DNA of 64,000 bases from Strongylocentrotus droebachiensis (GCA_035222895.1 JAVYIG010004946.1:1-64000); one strand, 5' to 3'. Counted from the first letter of the stretch, positions 31,085-43,893 are shown. Notes: a model not told the origin generated them from the letters alone. Made by a program: numbers and translations.

Positions 31085-31644
31085 AGTGTAGGCAAGAAGG
31101 AGAGTCCAATGACACGACTCCAGTGACGGTAAGTCTGCACAAAGTGCGATATGTTAGTGTTACAGCATAAAGTTGAATTTAATATCTTATTCTTTGTAGG
31201 ATGTACTAAGAATTAAGCTAGATCTAGATCTATATTTTATTTTTTTAAAGTATGAAAGTATATTCTACATTATTTTATACACAATGCTTGCGGGGCGCAT
31301 GAACTTAGCGGCGGTGTACACCTCGTGGTATGGTACGGGGAGACCAAGGCATGGAGGATGAAGGCATGTGTGCTGTTGGTGAGTGTAGCTTGATGACTTA
31401 GTGTGGCCGTGCGTGTGCGTCGTACATTGACATATTGCTACAAAAATGCTAGGCTTTGAAATTAAAGAACATTGAAAAAGCATTGCGCGATCTCCTTATT
31501 CTATTGACTCATTTTTAACAAATTGAAAAGATCCATGGTCTTGGGGGGGGGGGGGGGGGGGATAAGATAAGATAAGATTTTATTTGACTCTCTCGACCCC
31601 CTTGAAGTTGAAGTAGATCTAGATTCTAACACTAGGTTACTAGG
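31085..31644. other. Intergenic stretch with poly-G
   Basis: No gene is seen. A G run at about 31543-31561 is followed by GATAAGATAAGATAAGATTT. Confidence 0.5.
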
Positions 31645-32968
31645 TACGTATGTTGAGGTCTTAAAGTGTAACATGGTCTTAAAGTGTAACACGACTCCCT
31701 AGCTCCTGAAAAAATAGTCCCTGCGAATATTCACCGTCAGAGTTTGCTTTCAAAGTAGTAGGGAAAAGAATGCTGTTCTCTCCCAATATACTGTTTAATC
31801 ATGAATGCTACTAGTGTCTGCTTTATTAACGATGATATTTGCAATCAAATGTAACTCCTTCTCACTTCAACCCCCTCTCCCCCCCCCCCCCCGCCCCTTT
31901 CTCCCTCTCTCTCTCTCCCTCTCTCTCTCTCTCTCTACCTAATATTCTTCTCTTCTGTTTGCTGTACGTTTGCATTATGACATCAGGTACTTCCAAATTT
32001 ATGCATTTTGCTTGAACATCTACTTAATTGTCAGCGCTCACAAGGCTTTAACATTTGTTTTATGGCCCGGTCCCACTGGCCGATGGACACAAAACGTATG
32101 CATAAAGGACACAGCGGACGAGCAAAATTTCGCGGGTGGCTCCATCCGTTTTCATCCGCTCCAGAAATGGACACGTATGCAATGAGTACAAAACGGATGC
32201 ATAGCGTTTTCCAACGGATGGCAAGATTTTTTTTACGCTTTACATCCTCTTTGCATCCGTAAGTGCAGTGGGACCGGGCCTTATCTTGGAGCACTGGCCA
32301 GTTCTGTTTAAAATATGTTCATATTTCTTTATGTATGTTTTAATGTATACTGATGTTTTTTTGTATTCAGAACTGAAAATGAATAAAATAAAAAGAATTG
32401 AAGACATGGTATTAATCTAACTCTTCCTTGTTTCCCTTCTTCTGTCGTCTTCCTTTCATTCATATTATTTCTTTTCCTTTCAATTCATTTTTCTTTAATA
32501 AAACATTTCATGTTTCTTTCTTCCGTAGTTCGTTTTTCCCATATTCTTTATTTCTTCCATTAATTGTTTTTTTTAAAATAATTATGTGTCCATTAATAAT
32601 ATTGATTCTTCGTTTTGATTTAATTCTTTTTACTTTCTTTCTATTCTTCCTTTTCTTTTCTATCTCATTTTTTCCTCCTATATTGACAACGTTTTGTGTA
32701 TGGGATAAACAAAAAATACCTACTCAAGGAAGATGTGCTCTTTCCTATCGTTCTTTATTCCCCTCTTTATTAAGATGTTGAATTATTGCTGCCAACTATA
32801 GCTAGTTAGCCCAATTAAGCGAGAGCGAGCATATTACACATACAATCATGTATAGCTAGCTACAGCTGTGCGTACGCGCCGCGCGCACGCAGCGACTATT
32901 TTTTCAGGAGCTAGAGAGTCGTGTTACACGTTAAGACCATGTTACAGTTTAAGACCTCAACATACGTA
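31645..32968. mobile_element. TIR element with about 85-bp inverted ends
   Basis: The left end TACGTATGTTGAGGTCTTAA continues through GTGTAACATGGTCTTAA and GTGTAACACGACTC to CTAGCTCCTGAAAAAATAGT. The right end is the same on the minus strand with a few changes. If TA is the target duplication, the core is 31647-32966. The inside holds CT-rich DNA, a nested MITE and AT-rich DNA; no transposase. Confidence 0.8.
32063..32280. mobile_element. Nested MITE, GGCCCGGTCCCACTG ends, TTA-flanked
   Basis: GGCCCGGTCCCACTGG at 32064 and CAGTGGGACCGGGCC at 32266-32280 are inverted. TTA lies on both sides (32060-32062 and 32281-32283), as expected for PIF/Harbinger-like elements. Internal CGGATG/CATCCG motifs are repeated. 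One extra T at the left end. Confidence 0.75.
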
Positions 32969-33015
32969 GGCCTAGACCTATGTGACTAAAAATATAAAAA
33001 TTGTGGGATTACATT

Positions 33016-33975
33016 CCCTTGTAAAAAAAAACCATGGATCCATGGTACGGTAAAACCATGGTTTTACCGTACAGTGGATCCATTGTAAACCATGAAATAA
33101 CAGGAGTAAATTGGAACAGACATATTATGGTTTTACCATGGATTTTCCATGGTTTTTCCATGTTTTTACCACGGTAAAACCAAGGTGTTACCACGGTAAA
33201 ACCGCATGGTACCGTATGGTACCGTATGGTTAAACCATGGTTTCACCATGGTTTCACCATGGTTTTACGGTACGAACCATGGTAAATCCAAAATGAAACC
33301 ATGGTATGACCACGGCAAAACCATGGTAAAACCACGGTTAAACCATAATATGTCTGTTCCAATTTACTCCTGTTATTTCATGGTTTACAATGGATCCATG
33401 GTACAGTAAAACCATGGTTTAACCATGGTAAAACTACGGTAAAACCACGGTTAAACCATAATATGTCTGTTCCAATTTACTCCTGTTATTTCATGGTTTA
33501 CAATGGATCCATGGTACAGTAAAACCATGGTTTAACAATGGTTTTACCATGGTTTCACCATGGTATAACCACGGCAAAACCATGGTTTTACCACGGTAAA
33601 ACCGCATGGTACCGTATGGTTTTACGGTACGAACCATGGTAAAACTACGGTAAAACCACGGTTAAACCATAATATGTCTGTTCCAATTTACTCCTGTTAT
33701 TTCATGGTTTACAATGGATCCATGGTAAAACCATGGTTTAACCATGGTTTCACCATGGTATGACCACGGCAAAACCATGGTAAAACTACAGTAAAACCAT
33801 GGTTTTACCATAATATGTCTGTTCCAATTTACTCCTGTTACTTCATGGTTTACAATGGATCCATGGTACAGTAAAACCATGGTTTAACCATGGTTTCACC
33901 ATGGTATTACAGTACACCATGGTATTACAGTTTCACCATGGTATTACAGTACAGACCATGGTGAATCCAAGGTGA
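33016..33975. repeat. Left AAACCATGGTTT array
   Basis: CCATGG occurs dozens of times in variants of TAAAACCATGGTTTTACC, mixed with CCACGG, CTACGG and GTACGGT. A unique sentence, AATATGTCTGTTCCAATTTA then CTCCTGTTATTTCATGG and TTTACAATGGATCCATGG, recurs at about 33347, 33458, 33669 and 33810, and inverted at about 33070-33127. Confidence 0.85.
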
Positions 33976-36044
33976 AACTTCTGAAATGTAAATCATTTAT
34001 AGAAAAGAGAAGCTATTTTAAATGTGTAAGAAATACATAATATATGTTTGATATCAGTGATGGGAGACACAATGAATGACCTGCCAAAAGAAATGGAAAA
34101 TTGTGTTGAAAAAGATGAATACTTTTAATAAAATATATGTCACACACGTTTTAGAGTAATACATGTAAATGTGTTTAAACATCCTAGTCTTTAGACGTAA
34201 AGTGGCAAGACTTTATGCATGTTCAAATAAATATTTGTAATAAACTGTCTTACCGGTACACATAAAAAGTTAATTAGTAAACTGTTTGTAAACAGCACAC
34301 ACTTAGCAAGCTTATATGTATGAGGTATAGGCTAATGAGGAATAAAAGGGAAAGACTAAAATATTTCAATTAAGAGTACCATTACACTGACCACAACACC
34401 ATAAAGCTGTCAGTAATAAGAACAAATATGGCAAGGTATCTGAGTATGCAAGATTTTTTTTTTTTTTCCTGAGGTGAGGTCCTATTGCATATATGTAATA
34501 ATAAAAACTGTAAAGAGGGCATGACCCCTAAAAAAAACACAAATATACAAAGATAATTTTACCAACTGCAAACATTTGATTTGTTTGAAAGGTAACAAGC
34601 TGTATCCCAATTAGGTATTTGGCTAGTCAGTCAAAAACAAGTTCTTCCCCTTCTTGTTTGTACCCTTTATTGTAATGCATTTCAGATGGTCTCTATTTTA
34701 ACTCTATAATTCCAGCAATTGTTTGATACAAAAAACCTATAACTATATTTCTTTATTTGAAATTGAAATGTACTGTTTGAGAGGGGAAAAAATTGTAATT
34801 AACACTGACTTAATGAGACAAACATAACAAACTTACAAATGGTAATGAACATCTTGCAAATAACTGGATCAATATGGACATATAATGTTTATAAAATGCC
34901 TTTTCACACCTATACACCCATATCCCTCCCTACACACAATAAAAAGACCATCTCCTTGAATAATTGAACAAAATGGCCTAAGGATCAGAATTAAAAGCCT
35001 TTTATTTCAACCACTTCTATTCTAAAAGCCACCCACCCCTCCCAAAAAGACTTTAAACCTGAGTAACAATAAATATAGGATGTACCCTGAAACCCTTACA
35101 AGCAGGTATAACAATTGTAAAAGAGGAAATATGGCCCATCTTGTTCAACTTTTGGAACTATTAACAATGTGTTCATTTGAAAACTTGTATAATTTTTTTG
35201 GGTTACTATGTTACAATCATTTGTTACAAAACGATACTGGACAATGTCATATGTGACCTTACACCACAAAACGACCAATAGGTCAAAAAAAGGATTGTGC
35301 TGATTTTCACATGACATTAAAGTAGAAGTCAATACCTTAAAATGGTGCATAATTTTTCAAATAAGTAAACCCTCTCAAAACGAGCACCCAAGATTTAGAA
35401 CATTGCTGAAGCAGATTTAAAGTCAAAGTCAGGGAGAAAATGGGCCACTACAAAGAACAGCTTCTATTGAAATGCTGTAAAATGATCATTTTCATTTGAT
35501 TAAAACAAATATCATATTTACATACATGTACACATGATTTTCGACGCTTAAAATTACGCAGAGGGTTTAAGATACCCTCATTAGGAAATACCAAAATCCT
35601 GAATCTCACATTTTGAACAAAATTAGACTATTTTAGCTAGGTTACATATAAAAGAATGTAACATAACTAAGTCATCCGATGGTAAAGAGGAAACTTACTA
35701 AAGATGACATTTTAACCAGGCAAGTGGAATCTTACTACCGGTACTCTTAATTACAAAGTAATTATAGCAAATACATATTTTCTTGAACACAAGCTAGTTT
35801 CAGCACACAATGAAAGATTACACTAAGTGAATACATTTTAGCAAAATTGTTGGCATCGGCAAGTGAACGGATGAGTAAGTAACTCGATATTTTCACATTT
35901 AATAGAAGAAAAAAAATTGTAACATGAAAACAATCTTCTTCGGTCTTCCATCAGCTTTTGTTTGAAGAGCACAATAAACAATGTCATTTAAAACTGGTGA
36001 AACTGGTAGATATATGTGAACCAATATTGAACAGCTTAAAAATA
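33976..36044. other. AT-rich stretch, no gene
   Basis: No ORF of note, no repeat ends. A segment at 35985-36060 (ACTGGTGAAACTGGTAGATA) recurs diverged at 36600-36670, flanking the MITE remnants between them. Confidence 0.5.
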
Positions 36045-36245
36045 AAGTTAAGTTCTGGTCATGCGATTGCATTGTGAAAGAAACGTTGTGGAATCGATCA
36101 GGACAGGTTGATCATCTAGCATATAAAAGTATTGGTGGGTACTGCAAGGTATTGAATCATCAAAATTATAAGAAATTTGGTCCAGTCTTGGTAAAGTTAC
36201 AAGCACTGTACACAGAAAGATGTGAATATGGGACTACATGAACAT
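36045..36245 (+). mobile_element. Partial AGGTAAAGACCAG-family MITE
   Basis: TTCTGGTCATGCGATTGCAT, GAAAGAAACGTTGTGGAATC and CATCTAGCATAT match the left half of the element at 60864-61286. The right half is missing. Confidence 0.7.
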
Positions 36246-36850
36246 GTGGCGTAAAAATCGAACCTCAATTTATAATGTTACATGCCATGTTTAGAATATT
36301 AAGGCATTTGATTGAAGATCCATGCTTTTCAGGGCACATTTTTATCTGATGTTCTGCCACACTTACATAATACAATGATAAAGCTCACAATTTTTTTCTT
36401 CACCTCTTCCCAGAACTCAACCTTCTCTCTAAACATGAATATCTAAATAGATGGAAAGTCTCAAACGCTGGCAAATTTTGGGGCATATATACATGTATAC
36501 ATGTACATATCAGTTGTGTAAACCAAATTATTATAATGTAAATCTAATCTGAATGAAAGATATTCCTAACACGAAAACAAGCATTTTTATATTTTTGCTG
36601 ATAAAATACTGGTAAAACTGGCAGATAAATGTGAACCATTATTGAACAGCTTAATAATGAATATAAAGTGCTGCGTCATACCAGTAGCAAGGCTATCTGG
36701 AAAGTTTTGATGAGATGTCATGACAAAAATAAATATTCTAAAAAAGAATTCTTTAAAATTTTGTATTGATGAATTATACGTGTGAAGGTAAAGGTATAAT
36801 TTTACGTTCACTTCAACAACAACAAATATCAACAAAATTCAACCAAAAAA

Positions 36851-36927
36851 AACATGGCGTCCGAGTATTCGACTGTAAGCCTGGGAGTGTACTCGAGTAC
36901 TTCATTACACGGTTATGCACAGCCTTA
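36851..36927 (-). mobile_element. Solo end of the TAAGGCTGTGC hAT-like family
   Basis: On the minus strand it reads TAAGGCTGTGCATAACCGTG, then ACTCGAGTACACTCCCAGGC and CGAATACTCGGACGCCAT, matching the left end of the 8983-9449 element. No second end is found. Confidence 0.7.
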
Positions 36928-37062
36928 CTTTAATAAGTGTTAAAGTACAAGTCCACTCCACTGAAAAGTTGAGTCGATTAGATAGACAAAGATCTGTACA
37001 GCCCCAAAATAACTTGGTTTTGGAAAATGGTGCTCAGACTTATTTTTAATAATTTTGTTTAA

Positions 37063-37439
37063 AGCCCCACTGTCCTACTTGTAGCTACTTGCTCCCTCTA
37101 TATAGAAAACTTCCCCAATCGGTGCCTGTTGATCCCCCATGATCCTCTTTTTCTTATGTTAGTTGAGAGCTGAGTTAATGAGATAGCCACCTGTCAGTGA
37201 CCTCGCTGTGTTGTCAAATCCCTTCTGGCCCAGTAGTATTGACGGTCTTTAAAGGCCATCTGTACTAGTTTGGCCAGAAGGGATTAGACCACACGGTGAG
37301 ATCACTGACAGGTGGCTATCTCATCAACTCGGCTCTCAAATAACATAAGAAATAGAGGATCATGGGGAACTAACAGGCACCGATTGGGGAAGTTTTCTAT
37401 ATAGAGGGAGCAAGTAGCTAAAAGGAGTGCAGTAAGGCT
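37063..37439. mobile_element. TTAA MITE (AGGCACACTG family), tail-to-tail dimer
   Basis: TTAA at 37059-37062 and 37440-37443. Ends AGCCCCACTG and CAGTAAGGCT. Both halves contain the same unit (CTACTTGCTCCCTCTATATA to AATCCCTTCTGG) in opposite orientation, joined at GACGGTCTTTAAAGGCC near 37240-37256. Confidence 0.85.
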
Positions 37440-38134
37440 TTAATGAGCAAAAAACAAGTGAATGATCGAGCCGGTTCCTCTCACAATGCATTGCGCGACA
37501 TTTTTTGTGACGTAGGGTCCTCACAACACAGAGAGAGGCGTATACGTCACATCTGTGCAGCAAATTTAAAAGTTTTGCTCGAAAAAAAGCTGTGTATTGA
37601 AGATTACTTTCTCAGATTCCTTCCGACCGAACAAAGGTGACAGGGTCGATTGTACTGGATGTACTTGCTGAATGTTTGCTGGTCGGCATAACTGGTATAA
37701 TTTTGAAAAGCTCTCCTCTATAGGGATCCCATACAGATGAATTCTCAAACTCTCACCCATGTCTTGCATAATTTCCGTGAGGTTTGTTGGACAGTTTAGT
37801 CTTACAAATCAAGACTGCATGTTCACTGGAACAGTCCACGTTGATGACTTTCCCGCAGCCGAAGATACCCTGAAAAAAAGAAAAAAAATATTAGCACATT
37901 GTAGAATTGTATTATATGCTCTCAAATCAAATATAGCAAAAATTATGAGTTGATATTAGCAACATGTACACTCTACAAATGTACCTCCCCCTTTGAAAGC
38001 ATCCCCTATCTCCTGTGTGTAATTTTAATACGGGCCAGATTTTTTAAAGAACCTATTTAAGTCAATATGGGCCAGACTTTGTTGCGTTAAAGTACCCCTT
38101 TACCAGAGATTTTGGGTACACGAACGTTCTCAGA

Positions 38135-39317
38135 GCCCGTTTATGAAAATGATTCAAACAGCGCTGTTTACTCGAAATTGCTGAATAGTCTCTATGCATG
38201 AATCGAACAAAGCCCTTCTCAACCTCTTATATAGGCCTATACAGCAATTTAGAGCGAACGGCGCCTAGAGTAAAGGAGGGGGTAATCGACCATCACCAGT
38301 TTTCGGCCGGTCCTTTGGATGCATGGTAAAATTCCTTTAAAATACATCCCATGATAGCATATCACAAATCCCACACATGCCATACCATGCCAGAGTCACT
38401 GAAGAACCACATTTGCAATGGAAAATATATCCTAAAATATCACATTTTAGCGATGTAATCAGCGGTCCCGCTACCCGAATCTGAAAAATGGAGTATCTTA
38501 CGCATGTCTGTAAGAAATATGGGTACCATAAAATAGCTTTATTTCAAGTATTTTTCATATTTAGAGCCCGATTTTGTGTGAGTCGCAAGCTCAAAAGTAT
38601 CTCATCGCATGTATTAAATCAATGCAGCCGAACACCGCAACGCACACACGATATCTCTGTCCAATTCAGATTCCAATTTCCGATCACCGCAGAACTAGTT
38701 TTCGGCATGGCGAGCTCCGGCTCGGGATACCTGCTCCGCCCGCTAGTGCTATAGATCAGCGGGGAAGCGCACGACGCGGGCGCGCTTCCAATTGACTTTG
38801 TACATACGACCGAAAACTGTCTCGCTAGGTCGATAACTGTCTCCGAAACAGTGAAAATTGAAATGGATATTGTCATGGCAATTCATGATTTTTTTTCTGG
38901 GATTCTTTGTTTGTTTGAATAATAATATTTGCTTCATGATTTGAACAAGAAATGATAATAGGAAGTAAAGAGTCCTAAAAATAGGATTTTGTCTTAAGTG
39001 GCCGAAAACCCCCCTCCTATCATGAATATTAATATTTGCTCCGCCCTGACCGCGCATGCGTACTTTCTCCTCGCCATGTTAAATCAACGAACATGGATGA
39101 ATCGTCGGGTTAGCACAAAGAATCACCCTTTTTCCCCAACGAGACTTCTTCATATTATGATTTCAAGTGGTTGGAAAGATGCCCAAAGGAGTAAAAAAAA
39201 AACATTGTTAAGTCTAGTCAAAGTTGTAAATAGACTACCTCTTTTTCAGTATTTACTTTGCGAAAACATGTGACCAAACCCGCTCAGCCGCTGTTTGAAT
39301 CGTTTTCATAAACGGGC
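38135..39317. mobile_element. TIR element with GCCCGTTTATGAAAA ends, 1.18 kb
   Basis: GCCCGTTTATGAAAATGATT then CAAACAGCG at the left, and the complement at 39288-39317. The inside has no transposase, some CpG-rich DNA (about 38690-38790) and AT-rich parts. Confidence 0.75.
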
Positions 39318-39612
39318 CACATCTGCATGAGCTTCGATGCCTTTGGCATCGGCGTCGGAGCTCCATGGAGTACGTTACTTTCATGGATGCAGTATTGTAC
39401 AGTATGGAATATAATCTAGTAAATCTACTATCATCATCAATTGCAATCCGTTTTTTTTTTTTTCATGAACAAAATTTACAAAAAATCAAAAGGAAGAATG
39501 AGATTTATAACCAAATTTCTTAATTTTTACAGAAAGCATACCCAATTCTGTATCAAGCCTTAAATTATGTTTAATCTTATTACTCACCTCCTGGAGAAAA
39601 TGTTGACCTTAA

Positions 39613-39808
39613 AGGCACACTGCCATACTTGTAGCTACTTGCTCCCTCTATATAGAAAACTTCCCCAATCGGTGCCTGTTGGTCCCCCATGATCCTCTTT
39701 TTCTTATGTTAAATAAGAGCTGAGTTAATGAGATAGCCACCTGTCACAGTGACCTTGATGGCTCGCTGTGTGGTCTAATCCCTTCTTGCCCAGTAGTGGT
39801 GACGGTCT
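39613..39808 (+). mobile_element. TTAA MITE (AGGCACACTG family), monomer
   Basis: TTAA at 39609-39612 and 39809-39812 enclose a single unit: AGGCACACTGCCATACTTGT to CAGTAGTGGTGACGGTCT. This is the non-palindromic building block of the dimer at 37063-37439. Confidence 0.8.
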
Positions 39809-40719
39809 TTAAAGTATAGCTGCAAAGCAAAGTTGGTCGTTTTCTGCAAACCGATAATTTCCCACACAGGAGTGGCTGTGTGGGACTGTACTGTAGTCTG
39901 TAGACCAGTGTGACTGTCTGGTAAATTGAAATCTAGATCTACTTCGAGTTCGATCTTTTCTCATGTTGTTCAATTCTTGCTCTGGAATACTCTTAGTCTC
40001 TTACAATTCTTCTTTCCTGGTGTAAATCTAACCCTTATCCCCTATATTCTGGGTTTTAAAGGAAGACAAATTTGGCGAAACGGCAAAGTAATGGCTGGAG
40101 TGAAGAAATTCAAAATTGGAAATACAGTGTGCATTCCACCACTATAGATGGCAGCAAACACACTAATAATTGTATTTATTTTGGGGCAAATTGTTACAAT
40201 TCCATATTATCGAATCAGTTCAAGGTCATCAAAACAATGGAGTAGTTAGCAAAGTCTTCTGCTAATAAGATAAACAATTATTTTGTTTACATGATTCAGA
40301 TTTAAAAAGACAGATAGATCATTTAAGTCAAAGATAAAATCAAAAAATTCTTAATTAATTAAATGATCATTCAATAAAATTATACTCCCATATTTTAAAG
40401 GACCGGGAGAGTCGAGTTCAATCTGGGAAGGGCCAGTAATTTGTTCGAATCATCTTTGAACTCATTTGTATTGACACAAAAAGACATACTTTCAATATTA
40501 ATTTGTTGAATTTCTTTTAATACTACTGAAAGTTTAAAAAAAAAACATAATTTAATGGTGGGCAACCATCGAAACATTATTTCCTGGCTAATTTCCTGGG
40601 TTTTGAACAGTATTAAGAAGAGTTAATTAGTGCTGGTCATACATGTATATAGTGGTCATAACTACATTGTTACATGATAGTAGTTATTTTTTTTTTTTTT
40701 TAATACTCGTGTTGAGACC
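39809..40719. other. AT-rich stretch, no gene
   Basis: Short frames only; nothing recognised. Ends in poly-T before the right CCATGG array. Confidence 0.5.
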
Positions 40720-42305
40720 ATGTCAAAAGTGTAGTTAACTACGGTCAGACCGTTGTTTGATTTGTGGTAAAACCATGGTTTAACCATGTTTTTATAACTA
40801 TGGTATCAGAACAATTCTAAAACCATGGTTTAACTATGGTTTCGTAACCGTAGTTTGTCAACCTCGGTAAAACCATTGTTTTAACTATAGTTTCGTTACC
40901 ATGGTTTGCACATGATTTCTTTACCATGGTTTTTGTATCTTGGTAGAACTTTTAAAAATGGTTTCGTTACCTAGTTTTTTGTACAGTTGTAAAACTATGG
41001 TTAAACCATGGTTTCATAGCCGTGGTTTTTCAACCGTGGTAAAACCATGGTTTCATCCACGGTTCAATAGCCATGGTTTTTCAACTGTGGTAAAACCATG
41101 GTTTTTAACCATGGTTTAGTTACAGTGGTTTTCGACCATGGCAAAACCATGGTTACATCATGGTTTCTTAACCATGGTTTTTTTAGCAATGGTTATCCAA
41201 TGGTTCAACCATGGTTTTGTTACCATGATTTTTGTACCGTGGTAAAACCATGGTTTTAAGCATGGTTTCTTAACCATGGTTTTTTAACGATGGTTATTCA
41301 ATGGTTAAACCATGGTTAAATAGCCGTGGTTTTTGTACCGTGGTAAAACCATGGTTTCATCCATGGTTCAATAGCCGTGGTTTTTCAACCATGGTAAAAC
41401 CATGGTTACATCATGGTTTCTTAACCATGGTTTTTTAGCAATGGTTATCCAATGGTTCAACCATGGTTTTGTTACCATGATTTTTGTACCGTGGTAAAAC
41501 CATGGTTTTAAGCATGGTTTCTTAACCATGGTTTTTTAACGATAGTTATTCAATGGTTAAACCATGGTTAAAAAACCATCGTTAAGAACCCACGGTTAAA
41601 CCATGATATTGCCACGGTTAAAAAACTATGGGTTTTGAACTATTGTAAAACCATGGTATAACCATGGTTCAATAACAGTGGTTTTTCAACGTTGGCAATA
41701 TCGTTGTTTAACCATGGTTTCTTAACCATGGTTTTTTAACGATGGTTATTCAATGGTTTAACCATGGTTAAAAAACCATCGTTAAGAACCCACGGTTAAA
41801 CCATGATATTGCCACGGTTAAAAAAATATGGTTTTTGAACCATTTTAAAACCATGGTATAACCATGGTTAAATAACAGTGGTTTTTCAACGTTGGCAATA
41901 CCGTTGTTTAACCATGGTTTCTTAACCATAGTTTTTTAACCATTGTAATACAATGGTTTAACTATGGTTTCATTACTATGGTTTTAGTACCATAGTTAAA
42001 CCATGGTTTATTTATGGTTTTGTTACCATGGTTTTTGAACTGCTGTAAAACTATGGTTTAACCATGGTTTTGAAACCGTGGTGTAATAACTGTGGTTTAA
42101 CCACGGTTTAACCATAGTTTTTAAACCATGGTTTATCAACAGTGGTAAAACCATGGTTTAACCATTGTTTAACCATGGTTATGTTGGTAAAACCATGGAT
42201 ACTCACGGTTGGATCCTGAAAACAGTCGATCCATTGTAAAACCATGGGTGAACCATGGTATTACCATGGTTATGATGGTAAAACCATGGTTTTCTTTTAC
42301 AAGGG
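40720..42305. repeat. Right AAACCATGGTTT array
   Basis: Variants of AACCATGGTTTAACCATGG and GTAAAACCATGGTTT fill 1.5 kb. Two larger tandem duplications are visible: about 41040-41310 repeats at 41360-41540, and about 41530-41700 repeats at 41730-41940. The array ends at TTTTCTTTTACAAGGG. Confidence 0.85.
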
Positions 42306-43096
42306 TTGTTGGAAAGGACTTGAAAAAAACCATTTAAAATGGTATATAGGTCTAAACCATAGCTCTAGGACAAATATTTAACGAGTTTCGATTTGTTAAA
42401 GATTAAAAATCTGATTTAATTATCGCCATTGTTTACCATTGAGATGTCTCAAAATCTGTGACAAACCATGACCAATATAAAGGATGGTATTTCTTATCAA
42501 AAATGTAAAAATTATTAAATTTTCTAGAAAAAACCTAAAGGAAAGAACATGTGATAGAGAAGTAAATCAATATTGTATTATTTGATCAATGTATATAGAC
42601 CCTTCTACAATTTATTAATTAGCTAATTAGTCGTTAATGAACTCACTGCAGCAAACGGACACAAAACGCTACTTTCGGCTTCTGACAAACAATTTTGAGG
42701 AAGTAAAGAAACAATGATTGTATGTTCCGATTTGGTAAATAGGTTTTACATGCCTGATAAAAACCTGATTTAAATCGATTTTTTAGATTTTTCCCGATTT
42801 TTTTTTCTTCCCGTTTAAAAAAAAAAAAAAAAATCAAGATTTTTTTTTTCCCCTCTTCCCCATTTTATCCTGATTTTCCTGATTCCCCCCATATTTTCTC
42901 TATTCCCCCCATATTTTCTCTATTCCCCCCATATTTTCTCTATTCTTCCCTATTTTTCCCTATTTTTCCCCAATTTTCTTACTCGGCAGGGGGGAATGTT
43001 GTTAGACGCCATTTTTCCCCGCGAATCCTCTTTTTTTTTTACTCAAGGGGGGCGTGGTTGAGGGGAAAACAAAAAACCTATTTTTTTTTTAGTGCT
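42306..43096. other. AT-rich and T/C-rich low-complexity stretch
   Basis: A 20-bp unit (CCCCCCATATTTTCTCTATT) is repeated three to four times at about 42884-42950. T runs and poly-G follow. No gene is seen. Confidence 0.55.
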
Positions 43097-43587
43097 CATT
43101 ATATACCTCACTTAAGGAATCCAGCCATCTGATTGGTCGAATTGCATTCATAAACTTCAACTGTTCCTGTAAAATTCTCGGTAACCATGCTTAAAACATT
43201 TCAATATTTTTAATAACCATGGTTATTAAAAATAGTTGGTCAGCCTCCATGGTTACCCCATAGGTTTACATGTTAAAAAATGGTTTGAGCGATGGAGGAT
43301 ACCGTATGTGTGCGAAGGATTGGTCGGTAATTTCAATACAATTGAATCTCGATCGATCTTACCGACAATTTTATCTTGCATTGTTGACATGAAGACGAAA
43401 ATAAACTTCCAAAAACAAAAAAACAACATCTGCCGATAGATCTTGATCTAAGTTCGTGCCAATATGCATTGCAAAAGTAAAAGAAGAGTCCGTATATGGA
43501 GCTTTTGCGAAGCATTCATCACACGCGAAGCCGGTTTCAATCCATCTAATGTATATATTGTACAAAACTGCCAAGCATGTTAACATC

Positions 43588-43667
43588 GCGCGATGGCCGA
43601 GAGGTCTGAGGCGCTGACTTTAGATACATCACCTTTTGTACGCAAGAGTTCGAATCTCATCTTCGAC
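43588..43667 (+). other. tRNA-like relic (Leu type)
   Basis: GCGCGATGGCCGAGAGGTCT then GAGGCG is a strong class II A-box/D-arm, and GAGTTCGAATCTC is an intact B-box with T-loop. The anticodon and acceptor stems do not pair well, so this is a repeat-borne relic and not a gene. Confidence 0.5.
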
Positions 43668-43723
43668 AAAAAAAAAAGTATTTTTTATTTTTTATTTTTT
43701 AGTCTATTTTTTTTTGGCATATA

Positions 43724-43893
43724 AAAGTATTAATGACTGCTTTAATATTCGAGAAATAGTTGTTTTTATACGCTCTCGGGAAGGTTACAATTGGGCTATT
43801 CCCCTCGGCACGCCTCGGGTAATAGCACAATTCTAACCTTCCCTTGAGCGTAATAAAACAACTATTTCTCTCAAAGCAGTCATTAATACTATA
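43724..43893. mobile_element. Small palindromic MITE, about 170 bp
   Basis: GTATTAATGACTGCTTTAAT through GGGAAGGTTACAATTGGGCT and TATTCCCC meets its complement across TCGGCACGCCTCGGG. The same palindrome is at about 56962-57132 in copy B. Confidence 0.7.

Larger units (their letters stand above)
33016..42305. mobile_element. Candidate 9.3-kb element with CCATGG-array ends
   Basis: The left outer edge reads CCCTTGTAAAAAAAAACCAT and the right edge is its near complement (CCATGGTTTTCTTTTACAAGGG). Inside each edge lies an array of the 12-14 bp palindrome AAACCATGGTTT (33030-33975 and 40720-42300). The central 6.7 kb has no long ORF and contains several MITEs. No target duplication is evident, so a single mobile unit is inference; two independent arrays are the alternative. 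Confidence 0.45.

Noticed and set aside
38488..38795. Short CpG-rich frames as a possible gene start
   Set aside because: Enclosed within the TIR element 38135-39317 and without splice or domain support.
43588..43667. A functional tRNA-Leu gene
   Set aside because: A- and B-boxes are good, but acceptor and anticodon stems do not pair, and copies lie inside a repeat family.
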